A DNA stretch of 6,989 nt, from NCBI GenBank assembly GCA_027065835.1, contig JAMONK010000205.1, positions 1 to 6,989 of the forward strand, in the 5' to 3' direction. The notes under the pieces were generated by a model that made no database searches, had not been told where the DNA came from, and saw nothing but the letters and a program-made list of their open reading frames with translations. A program made the position numbers and the translations under genes. This document shows, piece after piece, positions 1 to 5,017 of the stretch; the first letter of the stretch is position 1; every line of letters begins with the position of its first letter. The DNA is from Thermococcus sp. Its GTDB lineage: Archaea > Methanobacteriota_B > Thermococci > Thermococcales > Thermococcaceae.

Positions 1-110
1 AAGTTGAAACTTTTTGGAAGGAGTTACTTGTGAAGCAAATCCCATTAAAAGTTGCCTTTGGTTAGTGCACGACTGCCTTTCTGCTCTTTGGTAAAAGGGC
101 ACTCTTTTCG

Positions 111-131
111 CCAGCCTTTAGGAAAGGCTGG
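111..131. repeat. Perfect 9-bp inverted repeat (hairpin) upstream of rpl37A
   Basis: CCAGCCTTT (111-119) and AAAGGCTGG (123-131) are exact reverse complements around a 3-nt AGG loop. Two more pairs (C109-G134, G110-C133) can form if G132 bulges. The hairpin sits directly upstream of the first TATA-like box. It could be the 3' hairpin of an upstream transcript, a protein-binding palindrome, or chance. No downstream T-run supports a terminator. Confidence 0.5.
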
Positions 132-135
132 GCGC

Positions 136-144
136 AAGGTTTAT
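136..144 (+). promoter_or_regulatory. Candidate distal BRE/TATA box upstream of rpl37A
   Basis: AAGGTTTAT at 136-144 is identical to the nine bases at 180-188 that form the stronger proximal promoter. A start about 25 nt downstream would fall near 168. It may be a second promoter or a chance match; the following bases (TAGG) are a poorer TATA context than in the proximal copy. Confidence 0.3.
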
Positions 145-179
145 TAGGAACGGAAAAGCTCGATGTCCGTAGTTATGCA

Positions 180-192
180 AAGGTTTATAAAA
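180..192 (+). promoter_or_regulatory. BRE/TATA promoter of rpl37A-rpoP
   Basis: AAGG followed by TTTATAAAA (184-192) is a good Thermococcales BRE/TATA pair. A start about 25 nt downstream falls near 213, leaving a leader of about 35 nt before the ATG at 249. This is the best candidate promoter for the ribosomal-protein/RNA-polymerase-subunit genes. Confidence 0.7.
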
Positions 193-248
193 CGTCCCCG
201 GAAAAGACCTTCAGTCGTGAAAACAATACATCATCAGGGGTGATGCTC

Positions 249-509
249 ATGGGAAGAACCACTAAGGTTGGATCAGGTGGAAGGTACGGTCCCAGGTATG
301 GTCTCAAGATAAGAAGGCGTGTGGCGGCGGTTGAAGCCAGGATGAAGCAGAAGCACGTCTGCCCGGTCTGCGGAAGGAAGGCCGTCAAGAGAATAAGCAC
401 CGGCATATGGCAGTGCCAGAAGTGCGGTGCCACCTTCGCCGGCGGCGCGTACCTGCCGACCACCCCGGCCGGCAAGGTCGCCAAGCGTGTCACGGCCTCC
501 AAGGCCTGA
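249..509 (+). CDS. rpl37A: 50S ribosomal protein eL43 (L37Ae)
   Basis: This is a small zinc-binding protein of the large ribosomal subunit that sits on rRNA. The 86-residue product has a basic, Gly-rich N-terminus, the conserved [18 protein letters not shown] segment (17-34), and a zinc knuckle pair CPVC (38-41) and CQKC (56-59). It ends with the family-typical [13 protein letters not shown] and a basic tail. GTG 240 and ATG 243 are possible earlier starts in the same frame. I chose ATG 249 because a GGTGAT Shine-Dalgarno (239-244) precedes it, with GGTG ending 6 nt upstream as in most genes here, and because the length then matches archaeal homologues. The rpoP start codon follows 28 nt after its stop, so the two are probably co-transcribed from the TATA box near 184-192. 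Identification is firm. Confidence 0.97.
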   Translation: MGRTTKVGSGGRYGPRYGLKIRRRVAAVEARMKQKHVCPVCGRKAVKRISTGIWQCQKCGATFAGGAYLPTTPAGKVAKRVTASKA

Positions 510-537
510 CCCCTCTCCTTCTATTAAGGTGATGACC

Positions 538-687
538 ATGGTGATGGGTGTTTACCGCTGTGCAAAGTGTGGAAAGGAGGTCGAGCTCGACCTGGAGAAC
601 ACCAGGGAAGTCCGCTGCCCCTACTGTGGCAGCAAGATACTCTACAAACCGAGGCCCCGTGTGGCCAGGCGCGTTAAAGCGATCTGA
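538..687 (+). CDS. rpoP: DNA-directed RNA polymerase subunit P (Rpo12/RpoP)
   Basis: This is the small zinc-ribbon subunit of archaeal RNA polymerase, equivalent to eukaryotic Rpb12. The 49-residue product has CAKC (8-11) and CPYC (27-30), followed by the near-invariant GSKILYKPRP motif (31-40) and a basic C-terminus RRVKAI. The length is exactly typical of the family. The frame is open well upstream (to about 427), but that part only reads rpl37A out of frame. The chosen ATG 538 has GGTGAT at 528-533 with the standard 6-nt GGTG-to-start distance; ATG 544 is a less likely alternative. Co-location with eL43 and Brix is a common archaeal arrangement linking transcription and ribosome synthesis. 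Identification is firm. Confidence 0.97.
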   Translation: MVMGVYRCAKCGKEVELDLENTREVRCPYCGSKILYKPRPRVARRVKAI

Positions 688-689
688 TT

Positions 690-706
690 CTTTCGGATTT
701 CGAAAG
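690..706. repeat. 6-bp inverted repeat between rpoP and brix
   Basis: CTTTCG (690-695) and CGAAAG (701-706) pair around a 5-nt loop just after the rpoP stop. The right arm doubles as the BRE-like purine stretch before CCTTTTAT. It could be a weak operator or RNA hairpin; it is too short to be sure it is not chance. Confidence 0.3.
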
Positions 707-714
707 CCTTTTAT
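701..714 (+). promoter_or_regulatory. Candidate TATA promoter of the Brix gene
   Basis: CGAAAG followed by CCTTTTAT resembles a BRE/TATA pair. A start about 25 nt downstream would lie near 736, giving a very short leader before ATG 743. The 10-bp palindrome GGGTTAACCC (716-725) lies between the TATA box and the start. This is a moderate-quality match; brix may instead be only co-transcribed from the rpl37A promoter. Confidence 0.35.
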
Positions 715-742
715 CGGGTTAACCCAGTTTTGAGTGAGGGCT

Positions 743-1381
743 ATGATGCTGATAACAACTTCCCACAGACCCACGAGGAGGACGAGGAGCTTCGGCCATG
801 ACCTGGAGAAGGTCTTTCCCGGCTCCCTATACCTGACCAGGGGAAAGAAGACCCTCCACGACCTTCTAATGGAAGCCTACGACCGCGATTACAGCAGACT
901 CCTGATAGTCAACGTCTGGAAAGGAAACCCGCTTAAGATGACATTCATCCGAGTTGACCCCGAGGACTGGGGTTACATGGGGTACCTGTACCTGCACGGT
1001 ATAAAACTCCAGCGCGAGATTGGTTTTAGGGACATAAGGCCCATACGCGAGGAGATGCCGTTCATCGTGACCACGGCAAAGCGGGTTGGCCCGGATCACA
1101 TCGCCTTCGCCCAGATTTTTGCCGAGCTGACCGGCGGAAGATTCGTCCAGAGAAAAGAAAGGTCCCTTCTTGGAATTGCAGACAGATACAACACGGATGT
1201 CCTCGGCGTCATCGAAAAGCACCCCAGGGGTATGGCGATCAACTTCTACCGCTTTGATGTCGAGAAGGAAAATCCCGTAGGACCTCTAATAAGCGTCAAG
1301 ATATGGATCATGGAGGACGGTAGGAGATGGGACTACAAGGAAGCCAGTCTTCGAGAGAGAACTGGCCAATTGAAGGGGTAA
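743..1381 (+). CDS. Brix-domain rRNA-binding ribosome-biogenesis protein (archaeal Imp4-like)
   Basis: Archaeal single-domain Brix proteins are relatives of eukaryotic Imp4/Rpf1/Rpf2/Brx1 and are thought to bind pre-rRNA during subunit assembly. The 212-residue product begins MMLITTSHRPTRRTRSF, the family's typical N-terminus. It continues with VWKGNPLKMTFIRV, GYLYLHGIKLQREIGF, FAELTGGRFV and the C-terminal VKIWIMEDGRRWDYKEA segment, together covering the two-lobed Brix fold. I chose ATG 743 over GTG 734 and ATG 746 because GTGAGGG precedes it with GTG ending 6 nt upstream (the same layout as at 4817-4829) and because homologues start MMLITTS. The 3' end overlaps the pcc1 frame by 55 nt. Regulation may come from read-through of rpl37A-rpoP or from its own TATA near 708-714. 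Identification is firm; the detailed role is by family. Confidence 0.93.
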   Translation: MMLITTSHRPTRRTRSFGHDLEKVFPGSLYLTRGKKTLHDLLMEAYDRDYSRLLIVNVWKGNPLKMTFIRVDPEDWGYMGYLYLHGIKLQREIGFRDIRPIREEMPFIVTTAKRVGPDHIAFAQIFAELTGGRFVQRKERSLLGIADRYNTDVLGVIEKHPRGMAINFYRFDVEKENPVGPLISVKIWIMEDGRRWDYKEASLRERTGQLKG

Positions 1382-1602
1382 TTGAGCTCTCTTTTCCAGA
1401 TGAAGAAACCGCCAAGGTGATCTACGAGAGCGTTCTCTACGAGCATAAGAGCGTCCCGTACCGAAGGAGCAGGATTGAGTTCACCTTAGAAGGGAAAAGG
1501 CTGATAATCAGGTTCTCCGCCAGGGATAATTCGGCCCTGCGCGGAACGCTGAACTCCTATCTCCGATGGATCAAGGTGGCCATGGACTCGGTGGAATTAT
1601 AA
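1327..1602 (+). CDS. KEOPS complex subunit Pcc1
   Basis: Pcc1 is the dimerising subunit of KEOPS, which installs the threonylcarbamoyl group on A37 of ANN-decoding tRNAs. The 91-residue frame shows the family core: VIELSFPDEETAKVIYESVL (18-37), SVPYRRSRIEF (42-52), then SARDNSALRGTLNSYLRWI (64-82) with the conserved SALRGT helix start. The ATG at 1327 lies 55 nt inside brix. The first 17 residues (MGLQGSQSSRENWPIEG) are read from brix in another frame and do not look like Pcc1. There is no ATG, GTG or TTG in this frame between 1327 and the conserved core, so 1327 is the only standard start; ATT 1369 or ATT 1381 would be non-canonical alternatives. GGAGG at 1312-1316 and GGAG at 1323-1326 precede 1327. 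Identity is confident, start less so. Confidence 0.88.
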   Translation: MGLQGSQSSRENWPIEGVIELSFPDEETAKVIYESVLYEHKSVPYRRSRIEFTLEGKRLIIRFSARDNSALRGTLNSYLRWIKVAMDSVEL

Positions 1603-1668
1603 GTATAAGCCTCGGTTAAGTATGGCACTTTACATGACCATTTTCTCATTGTGTTCTTTCCCATAATC

Positions 1669-1675
1669 TATTTAA
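1669..1675 (+). promoter_or_regulatory. Promoter in the pcc1-pfdB gap
   Basis: The 122-nt gap 1603-1724 is unusually long for this operon and contains TATTTAA in the context ATAATCTATTTAAGG. A start about 25 nt downstream falls near 1697, leaving a leader of about 28 nt before ATG 1725. The T-rich stretch 1639-1660 before it may end transcripts from pcc1. I infer that prefoldin and following genes form a separate unit. Confidence 0.55.
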
Positions 1676-1711
1676 GGTCCCTCCATTATTCTCACCCGGC
1701 ATTACGATTAC

Positions 1712-1718
1712 GGAGGTG
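1712..1718 (+). promoter_or_regulatory. Full-length Shine-Dalgarno of prefoldin beta
   Basis: GGAGGTG is a complete match to the archaeal anti-SD CACCUCC and lies 6 nt before ATG 1725. In-frame GTG 1716 and TTG 1719 lie inside or against it and so cannot be the start. It serves as the reference spacing for start choices elsewhere in the window. Confidence 0.85.
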
Positions 1719-1724
1719 TTGGTT

Positions 1725-2078
1725 ATGCAGAAGATTCCACCACAAGTTCAGGCCATGTTGGGGCAGCTTGAGAGCTACCAGCAGCAGCTTCAGCTCGTCA
1801 TTCAGCAGAAGCAGAAACTTCAGATCGAACTGAACGACACTAAAAAGGCCCTTGAGGAGATCGAGACCGTGGAGGATGGGACGGTGATATACAAGACCGT
1901 CGGCACCCTCGTTGTAAAAACCACCAAGGAGAAAGCCATTGAGGAGCTGAAGGAAAAGGTTGAGACACTCGGGATAAGACTCAACGCCCTTGAGAGGCAG
2001 GAAAAGAAGCTCAACGAGAAGCTCAAGGACCTCACCGCCCAGATACAGTCCTCACTGAAACCGCCGGTAGCCGGCTGA
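1725..2078 (+). CDS. pfdB: Prefoldin beta subunit
   Basis: Prefoldin is a hexamer of two alpha and four beta subunits that captures unfolded proteins and passes them to the thermosome. The 117-residue product has the beta-subunit layout. An N-terminal coiled-coil helix (about 5-48, rich in Gln/Lys/Glu, starting IPPQVQAMLGQLESYQQQLQ) comes first. A beta hairpin follows around VIYKTVGTLVVKTTKE (54-69), then a C-terminal coiled-coil helix (about 70-110, NALERQEKKLNEKLK). Two hairpin strands rather than four and the length distinguish beta from alpha. ATG 1725 is fixed by the perfect GGAGGTG. A T6 run starts 3 nt after the stop, and the next gene begins 27 nt downstream. The alpha subunit is not in this window. 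Identification is firm. Confidence 0.97.
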   Translation: MQKIPPQVQAMLGQLESYQQQLQLVIQQKQKLQIELNDTKKALEEIETVEDGTVIYKTVGTLVVKTTKEKAIEELKEKVETLGIRLNALERQEKKLNEKLKDLTAQIQSSLKPPVAG

Positions 2079-2080
2079 CC

Positions 2081-2086
2081 TTTTTT
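2081..2086 (+). terminator. T6 run after prefoldin beta
   Basis: TTTTTT (in CCTTTTTTCCTTTCT) follows the pfdB stop by 2 nt. Oligo-T without a hairpin is the usual archaeal intrinsic termination signal, so this may end part of the pfdB transcripts before the DUF3194 gene. The short gap leaves no room for a new promoter, so full termination is unlikely. Confidence 0.35.
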
Positions 2087-2105
2087 CCTTTCTGAGGTGG
2101 AGGAC

Positions 2106-2441
2106 GTGGGGGCAGAAAAGAACGATGAAAGGAAGGTTGTTCACATAGGTCTACCGGACCTTGAGCCAGAAAAGTTGGTTGAGATAGGGGAGCTTGCACA
2201 GGAGACGATAATCGACCGCATCTTTGAAGACCTCACCAAGAGCGAGGTAAAAGATCTTGAGGTCACAACTAGAATAAACCGGGGAGAGACCCTGGATCTG
2301 GAGATCGAGGTCTACCTCGAGGTTCCAATATTCGTGAGAACCGACATCGGGAAGCTCATCGATGAAGCCGTTGAGATGGCGTATCGGGCCGTCGAACAAA
2401 GACTGCGGGAGATCGCACATGAAGGGAAAGGTAAGGCTTAA
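2106..2441 (+). CDS. DUF3194-type archaeal protein of unknown function
   Basis: I recognise this as the small archaeal family that usually follows prefoldin beta; its function is not known. The 111-residue product has a polar start, then a long helix (about 20-45, PEKLVEIGELAQETIIDRIF). A central beta-rich part (47-78) reads VKDLEVTTRINRGETLDLEI and EVYLEVPIFV, and a C-terminal helix (82-106, KLIDEAVEMAYRAVEQRLREI) follows. There are no cysteines, signal peptide or membrane segment. I chose GTG 2106 because GAGGTG at 2094-2099 lies exactly 6 nt upstream; GTG 2097 would sit inside that site. The end overlaps the DHH gene by 23 nt, indicating translational coupling. A chaperone- or RNA-related role is only an inference from neighbours. 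Confidence 0.85.
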   Translation: MGAEKNDERKVVHIGLPDLEPEKLVEIGELAQETIIDRIFEDLTKSEVKDLEVTTRINRGETLDLEIEVYLEVPIFVRTDIGKLIDEAVEMAYRAVEQRLREIAHEGKGKA

Positions 2442-3405
2442 AAAATTCCTGCGGGCCTCTGAGGGCAGGTCCTTTCTCCTGCTGTGCCACCATAACGCAG
2501 ATCCAGATTCATTGGGTTCGGCTATAGCGTTCGCCCTCTACCTGAGGTCCACTGGGGTTGAAAGGGTCAAAATAGGTGTTGCTCAGAGCGTCTCCTCCTA
2601 CGCCAAGAGGTTGCTTTCCCTCTCGCCGGTTCCCGTTGAGAGAAACCCCCCCGTAGAGGAGGACGTCGTTGTGATCTTCGACACCTCATCCCTCGAACAG
2701 CTTGAACCTATCGAGGTCCCGGGGGGAAGAACCCTCGTGGTCATAGACCACCACGTCGAGAAGGAGAAGCCGATAAGGGCGGATATCAGCGTGGTTGATT
2801 CATCTAGAACGTCAACGGCTGAAATCGTATGGGAGCTTTTAAAGTACCTCGGGTTCTATAACGAAACGGCCGTTAGGGCACTCCTGGCCGGGATAATCAC
2901 AGACACGGCGAACTTCCGCTTCGCGAACGCGGGAACTTTCAGGGCCGTAAGCGAGATGCTGGGGCGTTTTCCAGTTCAGATGGGGGAGATATTCCAGCTT
3001 GTTGCTCCGGTAAGCGATGAGAACATCGACCAGGCGAAGAGGATGGCGGTGCTGAAAGCGTGCCAGCGTCTTGAGGTTAAAAAGTTCAAGAAATACGTGA
3101 TAGCCGTCTCAAGGGTGTCCGCCTACGAGGCCCTCGCTTGTAAGGTGTTCCTGAACCTCGGCGCGGACGTAGCTATCGTTGGGAGTGAGAAGAACGGCGT
3201 CAGGATCTCAGCCAGGGCGAGGGAGGCACTCGTCAAGAGGGGCCTCCACCTCGGCAGGATAATGGAGAGGGTGGGCCCGGTTATCCAGGGGTCTGGGGGA
3301 GGCCACCCGGGTGCCGCAGGCGCCAACGGACAGGCAAACCTTGAGGAAGGGATAAAAACCATCCTAAAGGAGATTGAACGGTTTTTGAAAAATATGGAGG
3401 GATGA
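2419..3405 (+). CDS. DHH/DHHA1 phosphoesterase (RecJ/NrnA-like nuclease)
   Basis: DHH-family enzymes use two metal ions to cleave phosphodiesters, for example as RecJ nucleases or as NrnA, which degrades oligoribonucleotides and pAp. The 328-residue product has all catalytic motifs: HHNADPD (24-30), Asp88 in VIFDTSS, DHH (110-112) in VVIDHHVE, and Asp162 in IITDTANFRF. The C-terminal DHHA1 domain has the substrate-binding GSGGGHPGAAG (291-301). Length and two-domain layout fit the NrnA-like or short archaeal RecJ-like group, not the longer GINS-associated nuclease. The exact substrate cannot be read from sequence. ATG 2419 lies inside the DUF3194 gene with GGGAGATC just upstream; the frame is open back to 2362, but that part is out-of-frame DUF3194 sequence. 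The zinc-ribbon gene begins 3 nt after its stop. Context suggests RNA rather than repair, which is inference. Confidence 0.92.
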   Translation: MKGKVRLKKFLRASEGRSFLLLCHHNADPDSLGSAIAFALYLRSTGVERVKIGVAQSVSSYAKRLLSLSPVPVERNPPVEEDVVVIFDTSSLEQLEPIEVPGGRTLVVIDHHVEKEKPIRADISVVDSSRTSTAEIVWELLKYLGFYNETAVRALLAGIITDTANFRFANAGTFRAVSEMLGRFPVQMGEIFQLVAPVSDENIDQAKRMAVLKACQRLEVKKFKKYVIAVSRVSAYEALACKVFLNLGADVAIVGSEKNGVRISARAREALVKRGLHLGRIMERVGPVIQGSGGGHPGAAGANGQANLEEGIKTILKEIERFLKNMEG

Positions 3406-3407
3406 AG

Positions 3408-3734
3408 ATGGCAAAGTGTCCCCTGTGCGGAGCTGTTCTTGACTGGGCTGAGCTCATAGAGCAGATGCTCACGATCGAAGGGGCAGAAGAGGTGTTGCAG
3501 AATAAAGGCATGTTCATGGAGACCTTTGAGAACTTCGTCTTCAAATGTCCCAAGTGTGGAGAGGAGTTCTATGGGAGGAACCTATCGGGTAAAGAAGCTG
3601 AAAAGGTTTTTGAGTTGCTCAACGAGTTCAAGGGCTCGATAGATTGGGAAAACCGCAAGGTTAAGCTCAGGATAAACAGTCTGCTTGCCCTCGACACCAT
3701 GCTGGAAGGGTGGGACCGGAAGGTTAAGAAATAG
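3408..3734 (+). CDS. Hypothetical protein with split CxxC zinc ribbon
   Basis: I do not recognise a named family. The 108-residue product starts MAKCPLCGAVLDW and carries two zinc knuckles, CPLC (4-7) and CPKC (47-50), separated by a 39-residue segment that looks mostly helical (WAELIEQM, EGAEEVLQNKGMF). After the second knuckle (GEEFYGRNL) come another helix (GKEAEKVFELLNEF) and a basic end (GWDRKVKK). A single zinc site with an inserted helical hairpin is a reasonable model. ATG 3402 overlaps the DHH stop codon and lies right against GGAGG (3396-3400); ATG 3408, 7 nt after that site, fits the local spacing better, so I chose it. Tight linkage to the DHH gene suggests a partner or co-regulated nucleic-acid-binding protein. 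Function unknown. Confidence 0.82.
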   Translation: MAKCPLCGAVLDWAELIEQMLTIEGAEEVLQNKGMFMETFENFVFKCPKCGEEFYGRNLSGKEAEKVFELLNEFKGSIDWENRKVKLRINSLLALDTMLEGWDRKVKK

Positions 3735-3742
3735 CGATACCC

Positions 3743-3748
3743 TTTTTT
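3743..3748 (+). terminator. T6 run after the zinc-ribbon gene
   Basis: TTTTTT in ACCCTTTTTTACTTTG lies 8 nt after the stop at 3734. It may be a partial archaeal terminator. The same TTTTTTA could instead act as a poor TATA box for the next gene, about 39 nt before GTG 3785. The sequence does not decide between these. Confidence 0.3.
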
Positions 3749-3784
3749 ACTTTGAAAACCCATCCCTTTCAGCCGGTGATTCAT

Positions 3785-5017
3785 GTGGAGGCCGTGGAGG
3801 TTTATATCAATAGGGGGGAGTACCGGGAAGCCCTCAGGCGTGCCCTTGAAATCCCGGAACAGATCAAGCGCCTGCTTGCACTATCCGAGGTCTTAACGGC
3901 ATTCCCCAGGGATGAGGTCCTCAACCATGTCCTGAAAGCCCTTGACGAGATTAAGGCAACACCAGAACGGGCGCTTGCGTATTCCATAGTTGGCCGCGCA
4001 CTCTATTCCATCAACAGGGACAGAGAAGCCGAGAGGTACCTGGAGACATCCCTCGCAGAGGCCGAAAAAATCAGCTCCCCGCGCCTGAGGGGAGAGGTTC
4101 TTGGGGGTATAGCGAGGAACTTCGTCCTGTCCGATAGATACAGCGATGCGTTAAAGCTCTTTCGGAAGGCTGTGGACCTACTCCAGCTCTCTAGGGGGTT
4201 CTCCTCAGCCGCACTTTCCTCACTACTTTCGGTGGCCAGGGTCATAGAACGAAGCGGGGACGAGATTGCCAATGAGACTGCCCTCGAGTTCTATTCCCTT
4301 GCAAAGGACGTTTATTCGTCCCTGCAGTTCAACCTTCAAGCCCAGTACCTCGAAGAAAGGATGGAACTGGTGAGGGAAGTACTGAAAAGAGGGAAGCCCG
4401 TGGTAGATGGGATCCTGGAGCAAGGCGATGTTGAGATCGCAATGAAGCTGATGCGGTTTTTACCCCTGGAAAATCGGGCGCTTGCGATGCTTGAACTCTC
4501 GTACTGGTTCAACCTCCATGAGCAGCCAAAGCTCGGTAAACGCGTGTTCAACGATGCCATGGAGATAATCCTCGTTGGGAAGTTTAGACCCGCGGATAGA
4601 GAGCTGGCCGGGGTGGCAAGAAGGTTCCTCCGCATAGGTTTCCTTGAAGAGCCGCTCGTCCTTGCAGGGGTTATTCGGGACGAAAGGCTGTCCTCCGAAC
4701 TCCTCGGAGAAGTTGCCCTGGCCTATGCTCGCTGGGGTGAGAGGGCCAGAGCCCGCTCAATAGCCGAAGGAATAAGGGACGAAAGCGTTAAGAGGAGAGT
4801 TTTAAAGGCACTGGAAGGTGAGGGTCATGTGGGACACGAGCAAGGATTACCGCTTACTGGTGGCGGAGAAGAGCGTGGAGCTGTTCCTGAAGACGGTGGA
4901 ACACGCGAAGTTCAAGGGGAAGTGGAACAAGAAGGAGGCGCAGCAGTTAGCGAAGGAGATGATCCCAGAACTTCAGGCGATGAGGTACAGCTACGTGGAG
5001 CCGAAGGAACTGATTGA
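3785..5017 (+). CDS. TPR-like helical repeat protein with anomalous read-through C-terminus
   Basis: The frame encodes 410 residues. The first 345 or so are all-helical with TPR-like pairs, such as [15 protein letters not shown] (7-21), [20 protein letters not shown] and [18 protein letters not shown]. Later weaker repeats include [19 protein letters not shown] and [19 protein letters not shown]. No signal peptide, membrane segment or catalytic motif is visible, so it is probably a cytoplasmic scaffold; function unknown. TTG 3752 is an earlier in-frame start, but I chose GTG 3785 because GGTGAT (3775-3780) places GGTG exactly 6 nt upstream. The protein-like part ends at VLKALEG (near 4819). 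The frame then runs another 65 codons through the start of the tRNA-binding gene, giving a Gly/Glu-rich tail unlike the rest. A TGA exists at 4819-4821 in a neighbouring frame, so a lost base is possible. Confidence 0.82.
   Translation: MEAVEVYINRGEYREALRRALEIPEQIKRLLALSEVLTAFPRDEVLNHVLKALDEIKATPERALAYSIVGRALYSINRDREAERYLETSLAEAEKISSPRLRGEVLGGIARNFVLSDRYSDALKLFRKAVDLLQLSRGFSSAALSSLLSVARVIERSGDEIANETALEFYSLAKDVYSSLQFNLQAQYLEERMELVREVLKRGKPVVDGILEQGDVEIAMKLMRFLPLENRALAMLELSYWFNLHEQPKLGKRVFNDAMEIILVGKFRPADRELAGVARRFLRIGFLEEPLVLAGVIRDERLSSELLGEVALAYARWGERARARSIAEGIRDESVKRRVLKALEGEGHVGHEQGLPLTGGGEERGAVPEDGGTREVQGEVEQEGGAAVSEGDDPRTSGDEVQLRGAEGTD
4817..4822 (+). promoter_or_regulatory. Shine-Dalgarno of the tRNA-binding gene, inside the TPR-like gene
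   Basis: GGTGAG followed by GGTC places GGTG exactly 6 nt before ATG 4827. It rules out GTG 4818, which overlaps the site. It lies within the upstream reading frame, so translation of the two genes is likely coupled. Confidence 0.7.

Noticed and set aside
1..45. - strand frame starting at ATG (45-43) and open to the window edge, MGFASQVTPSKKFQL
   Set aside because: Only 15 codons are visible, no Shine-Dalgarno precedes it and no well-placed promoter is seen. It could be the start of a divergent gene, but cannot be supported.
1..65. + strand frames ending at TGA 31-33 or TAG 63-65 as the tail of an upstream gene
   Set aside because: Too short, and neither tail (KLKLFGRSYL or the 20-codon alternative) is recognisable; the choice of frame is arbitrary.
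54..134. A small structured RNA (H/ACA or C/D type) in the rpl37A leader, prompted by the hairpin and repeated GCCTTT
   Set aside because: No C/D boxes, no kink-turn motif with a 3' ACA, and no clear second stem. Only the 9-bp hairpin is solid.
528..546. GTGATGA-like strings before rpoP as a C/D-box RNA C motif
   Set aside because: They are explained by the GGTGAT Shine-Dalgarno and the start region; no D box at a suitable distance.
866..1222. 118-codon - strand frame inside brix
   Set aside because: Antisense shadow of a conserved gene with no recognisable protein features.
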